The position numbers and the translations under genes are program-made. A stretch of DNA of 64,000 bases from Neopestalotiopsis rosae (lineage: Eukaryota > Ascomycota > Sordariomycetes > Amphisphaeriales > Sporocadaceae): NCBI GenBank assembly GCA_023078685.1, contig JALGAS010000004.1, positions 2,294,001 to 2,358,000 of the forward strand, given 5' to 3'. The notes under the pieces are model-generated. The model was not told the DNA's origin. It ran no database searches and saw only the letters and a list, made by a program, of their open reading frames with translations. Of the stretch, positions 13,831 through 25,837 are shown piece after piece. The stretch's first letter is position 1. Each line of letters opens with the position of its first letter.

Positions 13831-15948
13831 TTATGCAGCGAATGCTCCAGGAATGGTGATTGATAGTCGTTTAATATCATCGGTGTCGGTTTCCGTGTTC
13901 TCAACAGCCAGGGTCTCAGTTGGCTGTTGAACAGGCTGGCTTTCTTCTGTCGCTTCGACTTGAGCATCGTCGATTTGGGTTGAAACTGCTGGTTCATCGC
14001 TTCCAACTGCCTCTGGTTGCTGTGACTCATCGGCGGACTCTTCCTCAATAGTGACAGGCTTGGTAGTCGCCTCAGTATCGTCCGAGGAAGTTTCGAGGGA
14101 AGGTTCAGGCGTGGGCACGCGGACCGACTCGGCCACCGCAGATGGTGCGTCGTGGCTGGTGCGAGGGCTCTTTTCGCAAACACTGCCAGCGGAGAGGCCA
14201 TTGGCTTGGATAGCTGGTATGACACCACCTCCTATGCGGCTCCAAAACATTTGCTCTCGGAGCCTGACGCTTTCTTCCCATGCTGCCCGTTCCGCATCAG
14301 CGTCGTCGGCGCGCCAGTGACCATCCTTGACGATGCGGAGGAAACCCAAAAAGTCACAAGTGGAGCGAACGCGGTTGAGACAGTAGGTGCAGAGAGGGTA
14401 GCGCTGAGCCGAATCTGCCTCGCTCGTCTTGAAGCGATGCAGACGGAGATGAGGAGCGTCCCTACGGCTCTCACCACACAATGAGCATGGGTAAAACTGG
14501 GGCTTGGTGATGGCCGTGAAAGACGTATTCGTAGGCACGGGTTCTACCACCATGGTCCCTTCGATGATGGAAGTCAGCACGGATCGACGTGAAAGAAAAG
14601 ACAGGCCGGGTGCCGCGTCCAAGCGCAATGTAGGCTCAATGTCCTCAGCAAGAGCTCTCTTGAAGAACTTGGTCTCCTTCAATGGTGGAAGTGGCGTGAC
14701 AGGTGCTGCGCTCATCAAGGATGACGCAGCAGTGCTTGGGGCCTGTGACGACGTAGACGAGGTGATGGCCGTTGCAAGTGATGCAGTAGATGCGTTTGAC
14801 GGCGCAGATCCGGAGCTGGCAAGACTCAAAAGGCCGCCATATGAACTGTTGGAGAGTCGGCTCATGGGTCGGGATTTTGAGGTCTTGATGAGAGCCAGAA
14901 AGTCATCGAAGGCGCCCAAGTCGGTGCGTAGAACAGGCTGGAGCAGGTGGGTAAGGCTAGTTGGAAATGTCGGGGAGCAAGGCTCTGTAATGGCGGATTG
15001 CAGCGTGATGTCGCTTCGGTCATCGTCTCTGGAATCAAACTTGCTAAATCCAGGGGAGGAGGGCGTCGTGCCGCTGTGATCGTCGCGCTCAATTGTCATT
15101 TGCTCCATGACAAGCTTGAGCTCTGCGAGCTGCTCCTGTTGCGACCGCAACAATCCCTCCGTGTCGGCTAGTTGGGACTTCAAGAGGTCGTTCTTGCGCT
15201 GAACTATATCCTGTTCCCTCTGCGCTTCCTCCTTTGCTGCAATGACCATGTTGTTGGCCTCTTCGAACAAGGCCTGCGTCAGATTCTCCAGCTCCTGCTC
15301 AATTTTCTTCTTTTCCCTGTCGACCTCGGCCTTGGCTCTCCTCTCTTCCGCGAGACGCAGCAGTAGCTGGGCTTTCTCGCGCTCGACGGTGGACTTTTTG
15401 ATCCATACATCTCCGGATAGCTTTTCTTGCTGCAGTGCTATCGTTGCTTCCAGCTCGCGGTTCTTCTCATTTGACTCCTCCAACTCCTGCCTGGTCGCCG
15501 CAAGAGTGTCATCCAACGTGGTTTGGTGGTTAATTGCGTTGATGAGCTTGGTGCTAAGGGCAGCAACTTCATCATCGAGGTCAGGGTGGTGCACTGGCGT
15601 CTCGGTGCCGCCATTCGAGTTTTTCCTAGGATCGGGCGACGTTGTGAACTCTTCATCATCCGCGAGCGACTGGTTTGAGTATTTCCTGCGTGGTCCATGC
15701 GGAACCTCTAGTGACGACGGTTCCCTCGACGGAGAGGACATGCCCGTTGTCCTGGGAGAGGCTGCCGACCTGGCGGGAGACTGCTCTCTCGTGCTTGAGG
15801 CTGATGTTTGCGAAAAACTTGATAATGACCGTAAGTGACCAAAAGGCCGTTGTGGTTTTGGGCTGGAGCTCTGGTGCTGCGTCCAGGCTGAGATGTGGAT
15901 GAAGCTGGAGAATGGAGTATTAGCAATTGTGGCTGATGACAAGGCCAT
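13831..15948 (-). CDS. SEC2: Sec2-type Rab GDP/GTP exchange factor, 705 aa
   Basis: Exchange factor for the exocytic Rab GTPase (Sec4 in yeast), acting on secretory vesicles moving to sites of polarised growth. The frame is uninterrupted. The ATG at 15948 is the first in the conserved part of the frame; the frame stays open for 77 further codons upstream but without ATG, so a short 5' exon is possible. Residues about 123-283 form a long coiled coil holding the Sec2 signature around residues 215-270 (segment ENLTQALFEEANNMV, then AQREQDIVQRKNDLLKSQL). A low-complexity Ser/Ala linker follows. Next comes a Cys module with pairs CSLC (about 488-491) and CTYC (about 520-523), a further Cys at 531 and intervening His, which looks like zinc binding and is typical of filamentous-fungal homologues. 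The C-terminus is acidic and Glu/Thr/Pro-rich. Confidence 0.9.
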   Translation of the reverse strand: MALSSATIANTPFSSFIHISAWTQHQSSSPKPQRPFGHLRSLSSFSQTSASSTREQSPARSAASPRTTGMSSPSREPSSLEVPHGPRRKYSNQSLADDEEFTTSPDPRKNSNGGTETPVHHPDLDDEVAALSTKLINAINHQTTLDDTLAATRQELEESNEKNRELEATIALQQEKLSGDVWIKKSTVEREKAQLLLRLAEERRAKAEVDREKKKIEQELENLTQALFEEANNMVIAAKEEAQREQDIVQRKNDLLKSQLADTEGLLRSQQEQLAELKLVMEQMTIERDDHSGTTPSSPGFSKFDSRDDDRSDITLQSAITEPCSPTFPTSLTHLLQPVLRTDLGAFDDFLALIKTSKSRPMSRLSNSSYGGLLSLASSGSAPSNASTASLATAITSSTSSQAPSTAASSLMSAAPVTPLPPLKETKFFKRALAEDIEPTLRLDAAPGLSFLSRRSVLTSIIEGTMVVEPVPTNTSFTAITKPQFYPCSLCGESRRDAPHLRLHRFKTSEADSAQRYPLCTYCLNRVRSTCDFLGFLRIVKDGHWRADDADAERAAWEESVRLREQMFWSRIGGGVIPAIQANGLSAGSVCEKSPRTSHDAPSAVAESVRVPTPEPSLETSSDDTEATTKPVTIEEESADESQQPEAVGSDEPAVSTQIDDAQVEATEESQPVQQPTETLAVENTETDTDDIKRLSITIPGAFAA

Positions 15949-18900
15949 GCTGGGCAATGGCAAAATGTATTGGCGACTCGGGTAACATGATAATTTCAAC
16001 TGAGCGAAGCGGAAAGGCGAGTCATTTTGACACCAATACTTCAGATGAACCAAAGAGCGCAATTGTACATGGACATGGGGGTTGTTTGTTTTGGGTTGCG
16101 GTTGTATGTATGCACTTACGAATCCATCGTGGATTGGCGGATAGACCTTGGGAGGTCCGGATCCAGCTCCAGCGAGCAATTAGGGATTCAGCTCCTGGAT
16201 TCGGACTTGTCGCTTGGCGTGTAGTGCTTGCTCCTGGCAGGCCCGTCAAAAGACGCGAATCTCCGGGAGTTGACTAGAGCCAAAGTCCGAAAGCCAAAAT
16301 GGGCTGCTGGAAGGCCACTGAAGGTGTCGGCAGCGACAGAAACCTTCTTTTTCTTTCTGTCGGTGTTGTTTGTTGATCAAGGTTTCAAAGTGAAAAGAGA
16401 CCTGACCCTATTGTCGCGGCAGGAGAGACAAGCAGCGAATCCACCTTACGACCTGAACGGGAGGTGGCGGTTCGGTGGAAAAACGTAGTGTCCGGATGGG
16501 CCTAATAAGCGAGGATTAACATTAGGCTATCGAAAAGTCAGGGCGAGCTTGCGCCGAGGGTCGATCAAATGTGGTCCGTGACGGCAACTTCCAGGATTGG
16601 TGTGAGTAGTAGTAGGTGGTGATTGTTGAGGGAAGAAACAACAAGAATGTAGACAATCTTTGTTGTTCACGAAAATAAGTGAGTTTAGAATCAAGCCGAG
16701 ATGAAGGAGAGGCTGTGCAAGTGCGGCAGCGGGAGCAACAATATCTAAGTACAGTAGCTCAAAGTGCTTGCTGATAGGTAACTGGGAAGGGAGATCGGAA
16801 AGCAGATGCAAGACCCAAAGACCTGCAGCTTTTTGCGGAGAAGATGTGCTCCAGTGATGAGCTTGGGCGGCCATGGCAATGGGTGGACAAGGGTAGGGTA
16901 TGTAAAGTTGAGCTCTTGGGAGGTCCCAGCTGACGAAAGTACTAGGCTAGGGGCCGACAAGTACAAATTGTATGTAGGCGATGCACCCGCGCTACCTACG
17001 AAGAGGCTAGACACTACTCGGTATTACAGTACAACACTAGGTGCCTCACGCCCAGCGCCCAGGCGAAAGAGTGATTTTAAGCGCTGGCCGACGCGAAGCC
17101 CTGCGATGCTGAAGCAGGAAAACGTGGGCTCTCGGGCTGGGCTCCAGAAAAAAAACCGTGAAAAAGGCCTGTTCGGCGCATGCAGGTCGTGACAGGGTCC
17201 TGTCAGAAGATGGTGTAGCGGAAACTCGAATGAGTGGACGCCTGTTTCTGCTCTGCTCTGCTACCAGCCAAGCCGTCTAGCGAATGGCCGTTGCCCATGA
17301 CTCGATTTTGTGTCGCTGTCTGTCTGCTGTCTGTGTTGTTCGCCTCTTTTTCTTATCCCACCAGCTCAGCAGCCAACCGAAGCGTACAACCGACCTACCA
17401 ACCTACATAACGCCGCCCCATGGCTGGAATGGCTGACGGCAGGATCTGCTGTTGCCGTGAAAGAGGGGAAGGGCTTGCTTTGGGGGCAACCTGACAACCC
17501 TTGAACAACAACTTGGTGTGCTGTTGAGGGGAAATGTTGCATAATGGCCGCCCTACAGCCGGTCACGTCGTCCAACGCTGAACTAGCGTCCCGTGACCAT
17601 GATAGTATAATCGCTCGTGTAAATGTTGGCAAGTATGATGTTGTGTCTGGATATGACGAATTGATCGCCATTACCTAAGACAATTCTTTTTTGTTCCGTG
17701 TCCAAGAACGCTGCAAACCGGCACAGCGGTCCTCTGCGCAGCGATCATCCGAAATGATGTTGCTCCCATCGGCAGTGTGTGTATGTAGATTAGATAGATA
17801 CGTCAGATCTCATCTCGCGCGCATTTCCGTACCGAGCACTGGCTCTTGCCTGGCTGACGATTACATAGTTGATTCACCAATGACCCTTCATACATGAAAA
17901 AGATACTTGCATCGTAGGTGGGTTTCGCAGGTAACAGATTGTAGTATTACCCGCTTTGCCGCCATGTTCGTCATGAATCGGCGCGCCGTGGTGGCTCCAA
18001 GCTTTTAGCGTCCATCGTATCCACGGACCCCTGGCAAAAAGCTCTGTTGAACTTGGCCGGCCTTGGGTGTTACGACCGAAACCACACTGTCTCTTCGTTT
18101 TTTTCGCTTTTATTCTGGGGTTCCGTATTACCGTAATCATCAATGGCACGCAAACATGGGCCAGTGCAAGAAAACCAAAGAAAATTCTTGAGCGACGTAG
18201 CAGAGTTTGTGCCGAGCTGCCCCTAGCACCGAGAGTTCAGCAAGCGAAGGAAATTTTCAGCTTACCCATCAAACCGAACAGCAGTCCAAGAATCTAGATG
18301 CATGGCCATTGAGTCGTGTCAAGCGTGTCTGCCGAGGATCGTTGAATTCAATCGGCCAGGCACAGAATTCCAGACTCGATTGGACACATTCCATTCAGGA
18401 ACCCCAGGGACACCAGAACACCTGAAAGCTGAGTGCCAACAAGGGCTACAATCATGGTCCCAGGTCCAGATCCGTCAGCCGCAGGTAGGTAACAATGATT
18501 TATTACGCGCAGCTGCTGCGGCTGCTAGTTAGTTATTAGTAGCTAGTAGTAAAGATACCCAAGGCCCAGTCACAGTCCCAGGCTCGGGGCCAGAACCCCG
18601 TTTGCTGGCAAGCAATTGTTGGGCCTCCAGGGCTCCAGGGCCCTCGGGGGCCGGAGGAAGGAATTCAATCAATCAAACATCGCGTGGCCCCGATGATAGC
18701 GCGGTCTTTTGGCATCTGTTTTGCTATCTCACCTATCCGGATGCGTGATGGTAATGAAAATGGGTTCACGATGAGAGGCCGCATTCCGTATCGTATTTCG
18801 CAGGATTTCCCTTACGCAGTAGAGATAGGTAGGTCGTATCCGCCCGTTGGTGGAGGATTCGAACCGCATGCTTGTCACCCCAGGTCTGCAGGTCTCTGGA

Positions 18901-21431
18901 GGTCTGCCAGTCTGCCTTTCCGGTGGCTCCTGGTCTCCCCTCGGTCCCCTCTTCTTGCCTTTTAGACGCGAGGTCTTTGTGAGATGAGCAAGCAGCATTT
19001 CACGGTCGCGCAAAACCCCGGCCCCCGACCTACCCCCCGACCGACCTCTGCCTGCCCGCCCCCTCATCAGCAGTGTCATCACACAAAGAAGAGGTGATCA
19101 GACGGCACAGTAGCGGCAAGCACCCCGGGCGTACAGGGCCAAGAGCAAGGCGAGGGGGGAGGGGGAAGCATCGAGAAACACAAGTCGCATCTTTTGAGAT
19201 CAGGCGACTGCGACGGTCCCATGAACGCAAGCAACCTGACAAACCTGGTGTTGCGATGATCTCACTGGGCAGCAAGCCATTGGAGTACCGCTCGTCGGTT
19301 TCGGGACAAGTACCGCCATGTCAAATTGTGAACCGAGCTTTCGAAAAAAAGGTCCCCGACTTTCCTTTCCCATTGAGTTCAGTCAGGTACGGAAACACGC
19401 ACCAAGACCCACTATGGAGCCAAAGGAGCCCTTGATAGCGTTCTCGAATTTGGTGTAGCTTGAGCTTCTTCTACTCCAGTGTTGCATGGTCAGCAAGCCA
19501 CAGCAGCTTTAATCCAAGATTCCCCAGAATAGAAAAGAGTCAAAATCGTGGTAGAACCTTGCCCTGAAGCACCTAAATAAGAGACAATTGTACTTTTGGG
19601 GACCTTTTGTCTCCAACAAGTCCGAGACCGTTGCTGCTGGGTGTGGATCGCGCTCCAGGCGCCTGTCATGGTAAATGCCAAACGCAAGCGAAAAGATCAA
19701 CTTCGGATCAGACGGACAGAGACACAGCAAGGCTGAACTAGGTGCATGGCTCTTCTTGTCTGATATCGATTCGGTAACTCAATTGGCAAATAGATAGATA
19801 GATATGATCGGCAAGTAATATTCATGACCGCAGTGTAGATCTCCGGGGGTCCGACTTATACACGAAGCTCAACTCGGACATATACAATGATGTGTAGGTA
19901 TTATCTCGGCGCTCACGTAAGCCAGACAGCCAAGAACCTGTCAACCTGCAAGTCGACCAACTCAAATTTTCGTGATCTTGTTGGCTCGAACTGGGACTTT
20001 CAATTGCTCAATTGGATCTAGCGATAACTTGACTTCACCTACAACTACTAGCGAGACTAGTTGACAAAATCTACTCTCAATTCATTGCCTCAAGGTTGCT
20101 GTGACTTGAGCCACTACATGCAGTCTTATAAATGCATGCATGTAATATACTTTACTACTCCGGACGACTTCAACTTGATCCTCCAACTCCGCGCCGCCAG
20201 TCATGCTGCGCATGGGCGAGCCGGTTTGTATACGCTGCGTTGCTAACGAGAGTACTACGGTCAGATTTAATCATCCTGGTGCGCATTCCGATGCAGTATG
20301 ATTTCGTATTGATAAACAACCCACCCAGCGCCAGCTCGTGTTCAGACACTTGTTTCAACCGATACAACGCCGTTACTGTAGATGTGCATTTCGCTTCCGA
20401 ATGCGGACAGAGCCGAGTTGATGGAAAAAAAAGAACGCAAGGGCTAGAAGGCGAGGGGGGCTAAGAAGCTGGGAAGATCATACGATGCTTCTTCTCCTCT
20501 CAATTCTGGTATCTTTCCTATTCCATAGTTAAAAAAAAAAAGCCAGACATTTTTCCGTGCTACGACGCCGAACAGCGCACAGCATAAAACAATTGGCCCC
20601 AATGTTTCCCTTGGAGGATCCGTATTGCGCGTCCATTCGTCTCTCAAAATGGGGTGTGCATCAACCTGTCTGATACGGGCTCCAGCGCCACTCACTTTGT
20701 AACAGTCACCGTGCATTATGTGGCTTGCTGCCATTGAAAGCCAACAACAACTCTGTGTGTTCGATATCTAGTAACAAGCAATGCGGGTAGCCGCCCATTG
20801 GCATACAAAGACTTTGCGATGATCAGAGGCTCCATTTTCTTCCACTTCTAACGGTACACCTGAGAATTGCAGCCCCAAATTCCCGTAACGTCAAACGTCT
20901 GTAGCTATTTGTAGAAGCGGGGGCAGAGGCACCTGTATCCGCTTTCTTCGCTGGCACGGGCTTTTCGCTCAGCAACCCATTGCCAATCATCTTTGTCCAC
21001 GGTATGCAAGAATAGGATCATCAGAGGCAGTGCATATCTCGAGGCATGAACTGATTGCTTGGCCAATGAATGTTCCAAAAAAGTTTGGCAAAGGCATTAG
21101 GATCGTTGTTTCTGGAAAGACGATCATGTCGCTCTTTTCTACCTTCACTTTATATGGGGCGTGTGGCACGGGCTTCGAGTAGATGTTGCCCTTGATTGTC
21201 GTTATATCTGGGGTCGACGCGCATCTCAACTTCTCTGCTTCTCTGACAGTGGATCATTAAATGGGCCTTTCACGAGTGTATGCTGATGACAACCAGGAGC
21301 ACGCTTCATCGATGAGACTCTTGGGTAAGCAGAGAGTGGTATTACTCTGAAGGTTGTAGATTTCACTGTTGCCACGAACTATTTGAATATATACAATGCA
21401 AGCTTTATCCAACCATAGCTTCAACCTTTAC
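15949..21431. other. Long intergenic region, no supported gene
   Basis: About 5.5 kb with no frame carrying a domain. It includes the Sec2 promoter region and many short direct repeats, such as AGGTCTGC variants at 18885-18920, a TAGTAG-rich stretch at 18530-18551, a TAGA microsatellite at 19791-19804 and a poly-A run near 20529-20541. A minus-strand patch at 20850-21230 has gene-like short frames in two phases, but I could not join them into a convincing model. Confidence 0.5.
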
Positions 21432-23546
21432 CTAGGGCAGGCTCATGAAGAGCTCCAACATCTTGGGATAGTTTGGCGTGCCGAGACCAGTAACGGGGTC
21501 CTATTTGTCTAAGTCAGTAATCATGGGCTTGGTGACAAGAATGAATTGGAACTTGGGAATACAACTCACCCATCCCTTGGCACAGCTGAAGCCCTTGGTG
21601 CCACAGCCAGGGTTGTTGCCAGTGACAATGTCGTTCAGGACGTCGGGGTTCTCGTAGAGGGTCGGGTTGACAAAGCCCACGGGCGACTTGCCGGCGGCCA
21701 GCCTCTCCTCGTTGATGCGCGTGACGAGGGCGGCAAAGATGGGCGACGAGGCGCTCGTGCCGCCCTCGGTGCCCAGCCGGCCCTGGACGTAGACGGCAAT
21801 GTTGTCGCCGTTGGCGGCCACGTCGGGGATGCCGCGGCCGTCGCGGTTGTAGACGCCCGTGCTCGTCTCGTAGCTGCCGTTGGTGTAGTAGGCGTACGTC
21901 GGGTCGGCCGTGTCGTAGTACGTCTGCACGGCGGCCGCCTGGTAGTCGGGCACGGGGAAGATGTTGGAGAAGCCGCCGCCCGAGCCGAAGCTCGTCGTGG
22001 CGACCTCGGGGTCGTTGACCGTGCTGCCCGCGGGCACGTACGTCGAGCCGACGTTGGTGAGCCAGGGGCAGCTGTTGGGCTGGGTCGGCGAGAAGACCTT
22101 GCCGCTCTTGAGGCAGCCGTTCGCCGCGGCTCCGCTCGAGCCCGCGTAGCCGGCGACGCCGGTGTCACCGCTTGCGACAAAGATGCTGACGCCTTGGAGA
22201 CCGAGCTTGAGGAACTCGTTGCATTGACGCTGTTGGTAGTAGGCGGGAAGATCTGACTCCTGCTCACCATATGATATGGAGATCACGTTGGTGGGCGTGT
22301 AGACACCGCACTGGAGCTCGCCCTTGTAGCCATTCGCATGGCTGTCAGGATATGTCGGGTCCAGATCCGGGTCGTTGCCGCACTCTCCATCAGAACAGTA
22401 TGTGCAATAAGAGCCGTCTAGAGCATCAAAGAAGGTGTTGAAGATACCCGTCGCGTTGCCTCCACCTGCTGCATAAAAGGCATCATCGGTCTGGTAGTCA
22501 ACGGTGGTCTGCGGGTAAATGATGGGAATGGCTAGCTCAAAGTCCAAGTTGCTCTCGCCACCAGCCTTGGAGACAGCGACTGGCGCAGTACCACCATCAA
22601 TTCCGTCCAGAGCTGGTCCCCATCCGGCCGGAATGTAGGATGCATACTTGGTGTAGAAAGAGTTCAGATCAGCTTGAGCGTAGTAGTCTCCTTCCTCAAA
22701 GATGCCCATGGAATTGTTGGAAGACACTGGGGAAGACGAGTTCAGGGCATCAAACTCATAAAGAGCTCGGAGACAGGCAGGCGAAATGGCTGTAGCGCAT
22801 GTTGCAGCTGCAGCTGCCTCCGTATCCATCAGAGAAACGGCTGACTCGTCAAGCACCTTGAAAGGCCGAAGTCGATTCCTGGATCTCACGACTGCGTTTT
22901 CCAAGTCACGAGCAATGATATCCTCGGACCTGCGCAGGCGGCTTGTGACATCGACACCCTTCACACCAGGCGTGACATAGTCGATATGCTTGGTAAGATG
23001 CTTGGGTATGGCATACCTCTCGGTATCGGTAACCAAGCGCCCCTTCTTGTTCTCATGAATCATGAACTCGGCATGTAGCAGGTTCTCTGCCTCTTCGAGA
23101 GAAGCCTCGAAAGCAAGCCACAGCTTGTTATCGGTATGCTTGATTCTCCTGAAGCAAGTTTAGCTATGTATACAGTGGATCAAATTATGCAGAACATACC
23201 CTTCAGCAATGCCATTCTCCACAAGCCATTGCTTTACAGCCTCGACAGTCGAGTCAGATGGCTTGAAGGCCTCAATGACGTCTTCCGACGTCCAGTGCTT
23301 GCCATAGTTCTCCGACTTGGGGTGCGCGACATCCATGAGCCATTGCGGCGCCTGGTCGAGGTTGTTCTGCTTCAAACCGATACGCATCGGCAGCTGGAGC
23401 GTCCCGTCCGGCCGGCTTCTTTTCTTGAGTCCAATCTCCATCTCGCTGGTCCGCTGCTCATGCACGACGTGCGTGTCAGGAACCGCCAAGGCAGCCGCAA
23501 GGCCGCTCAGCCATGAGGCTGCTATGGTCCAGCTGGTTACTCTCAT
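21432..23546 (-). CDS. Secreted sedolisin-family (S53) tripeptidyl peptidase, 664 aa
   Basis: Acidic serine-carboxyl exopeptidase releasing tripeptides from protein N-termini; secreted. Exons 23546-23200, 23148-21570 and 21500-21432 total 1,995 nt in frame. The signal peptide is about residues 1-21 (MRVTSWTIAASWLSGLAAAL). Next comes a pro-domain (segments QAPQWLMDVAHPKSENYGKH and the VENGIAEG region), then the catalytic domain. The Glu/Asp pair lies in GGESNLDFE, the oxyanion Asp in FVASGDTG, and the nucleophile Ser in GGTSASSP. The calcium-binding C-terminus is NDIVTGNNPGC, followed by KGWDPVTGLGTP, which spans the last intron. All catalytic and calcium residues are present, so the enzyme should be active once the pro-domain is removed. 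The central part is notably GC-rich, giving long open antisense frames that are shadows. Confidence 0.95.
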
Positions 23547-24302
23547 TGCGAACCGAGTCTTGGAGGCCTATACACTAAGCAAAACGGAGCTGCCAAGGTC
23601 TTGGAAAACCATGGCAAAGGGACCGGCCAAGAAAAGACTATTTATGGAGTTCAATCATCGCGAGCACATCTGGCAGACCTTCCTAGATCGGAAATCTTCA
23701 AATGGCACCATGCTTCGGCGCCAGCAGCGATGCCACCTTGACCTCTTGCACACACAAGTGACTATAAATGGGTGGGAAGATTGGGCATGATGGCAATCTC
23801 GCCTGCCTGCTTTCAAGGTCGATGACTGCTTGACCACCAGTACTGCTCGATTGAACTGCCCGTTGGGGCTTTAGCTTTGCCGTGATGATCTATCCACAGA
23901 CATGTTCCTTTTATGGAATGCGATATCTCTAGCGCAACCAACCAGGGTTTTGCAGATGGGTCATCGTGTCCGTATGGGGAAGGTGAATACCCCGTCGGCT
24001 TCTCATAGTTAGCAGGGGTCATTCCCACACTATGTGCCGTCGTCTGATGTAGATCGTGACAGGTTTGGCCTACCTTTATAGCCACATTGGGACCTGAAAA
24101 TAGGTAGACTAATTAATGGTGAGGCCTTTTGTCTTCGGCTGTCGCACATTCAGCCGCATTTTGACCTTGCTCTATGGCTGGCGCCGACACAGAGTCGAGT
24201 ATCTGTAGAAAACCTTGCCCATCCGCAGATTCTCAACGCGGTGTCGAATCCCAGGCGCACCGAGATTGCAGCTTGCAATCTGCATCAACTCAGCTAAAAA
24301 GT
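23547..24302. other. Spacer between the sedolisin promoter and the F-box gene 3' end
   Basis: About 750 bp, expected to hold the protease promoter and 5' leader plus the 3' end of the upstream minus-strand gene. Short frames have no domain similarity that I recognise. Confidence 0.5.
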
Positions 24303-25837
24303 TCAGGAACAACAACGGCAACAATCAAGCAAATTGGCAAAGATCCGGGCTGTCCAACGGCCAGGGGGTCCGAAAAGTGATGCGTTAAAAGGTGGAATCC
24401 CGGTGTTTTCGACCACTTGTGGACAAGTCCAGCATATGGTGAGGAAAACGAGCCAATGCACCGGTGTCTTTTGTACAGTATGATCAGGATCATAATGACT
24501 GCTGATGGTGTATCCAGAGGTAAAGAGCCAGTACCCGGCGCTATTGAGCAAATGAAAAATGCTAAGATTTGGTCAATAACCACAAAAAGGTAGTAACGGA
24601 TTGACTGCCCATGTACTCACATATTCATCCATACCACAACCAAGAACACGGTCTGTTCAATGGAATAAACGGGCGTGAGATGTGTGCGAGTGACATGGTA
24701 AACAGGTGAAATCCACAATAGCGTCATGATGGTTTCGATTCGAAGTGAATGTTGGTAATTCCAGACGTCACTGGTACGCCGGAAGAGAAACAGGTAACGA
24801 AAGAAAGCCATGAAGAAGTTTGCCTGAGACGCATTAGTTCATTACCTGTATAGTGAATATGTGCTCTCGCTTCGCGACATCAATACGATACTTACCGTGA
24901 TTGGTCCAATAACTGAACGCACCGGTTTGTAAATTACCCAAGCTAATGCCATGCCGCTTATGATCAATAAAGCTTGGATGATCCCGAGAAGGAAGAATAT
25001 CCACAAACTACCAATGTATTTCCGAAAGCAGTGTGGATGGAAATCACGGATTCTTGCGTCTTGTCCAATTTTGTCGCCGCACCACTTGCACTTGTGGTTG
25101 AAAATTAGTAAATATTGTAGCACGTGCAAAACAAGTAGGAACCTAGCCCAAAGCATACTCTTCAAGCAATTCAGACTTATTCGTGCTTCAAATTGCACGT
25201 CATGCGCCAAGATCGTGGTTTACTAGGCCCGAAACACCAAAACACGAAAACACTGGGGAAATCTGCTTACAGAGTGTCTCCCAGGATAACAATACCAGCA
25301 CAACGACGAGAACAAATGGCCAGGATAATACGACCAGGTTCGGTCTTCACGAAAGAGGTGGCGGGAGTAGTAATGGCAGACCCGGCAGTAATTGTCCAGT
25401 TCTTTCCGGAGCCCCAAGCGGCCGCCGAAACGACGGGAAATGATCTCAGAGGTGTACAGGCCATGGAAATATCTGCAAGTCTGCCGAAAAGAACGAATGT
25501 CCACAAAATTCAAATGGTTGATGAGCAACAACTGGATCTCTGGAGGGATTTGGAAGATGTGTGATGGACTGTCTGCTGCCAATGTATCCTGTCCAGTTGC
25601 TTGGAGCGTGGCTCCAGGTTCGGGTAAGAATAACAGCCCAAGTTTTCGATATCTTGGGAAGAGTGTGGGATGTGTTGGCCCTGTCCCGGAGCGCCTATAC
25701 GCAGACAGCTCAATATCCTCACGTCGTTGATGCGGCAATAGGTGCCGTCTTTGGAGTCTGCGACGGACATGCCATATCGATTCCCTCAGCATCCAAAGAA
25801 GCTCAAATACGAAGCGAACCTTACGGCGGCGCGGCAT
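24303..25837 (-). CDS. F-box protein with zinc-ribbon-like cysteines and a multi-pass membrane C-terminus
   Basis: Exons: 25837-25271, a second exon ending at 24896, 24823-24621 and 24561-24303. The second exon starts at 25159 or 25090. Both close in frame, giving about 430 or 407 aa, and I cannot decide between them. The F-box core lies around residues 92-127 (SHIFQIPPEIQLLLINHL, then DIRSFRQTCRYF). Further on come CWYC, CKWCGDK and FHPHC, which look like metal-binding pairs. At least three hydrophobic segments follow (for example WIFFLLGIIQALLIISGMAL and TVFLVVVW, then WLVFLTICW). F-box proteins normally recruit substrates to SCF ubiquitin ligases. Coupling an F-box to membrane spans suggests a membrane-tethered adaptor, which is inference. 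The 90 residues ahead of the F-box are unusual, so the true start may lie further in. Confidence 0.72.

Noticed and set aside
18845..18870. tRNA B-box-like sequence (GGTTCGAATCC on the minus strand)
   Set aside because: The flanking bases do not form a T-stem, and no matching acceptor stem or A box is found upstream within 100 bases.
20850..21230. Minus-strand short frames with gene-like peptides downstream of the sedolisin gene
   Set aside because: The open segments are in different phases. Candidate donors and acceptors do not give a single frame with an ATG and a recognisable family.
21546..22256. 236-codon plus-strand frame opposite the sedolisin gene
   Set aside because: Its Val/Arg/Gly-rich composition is the antisense reflection of the GC-rich protease exon. 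No domain and no ATG-supported promoter context.
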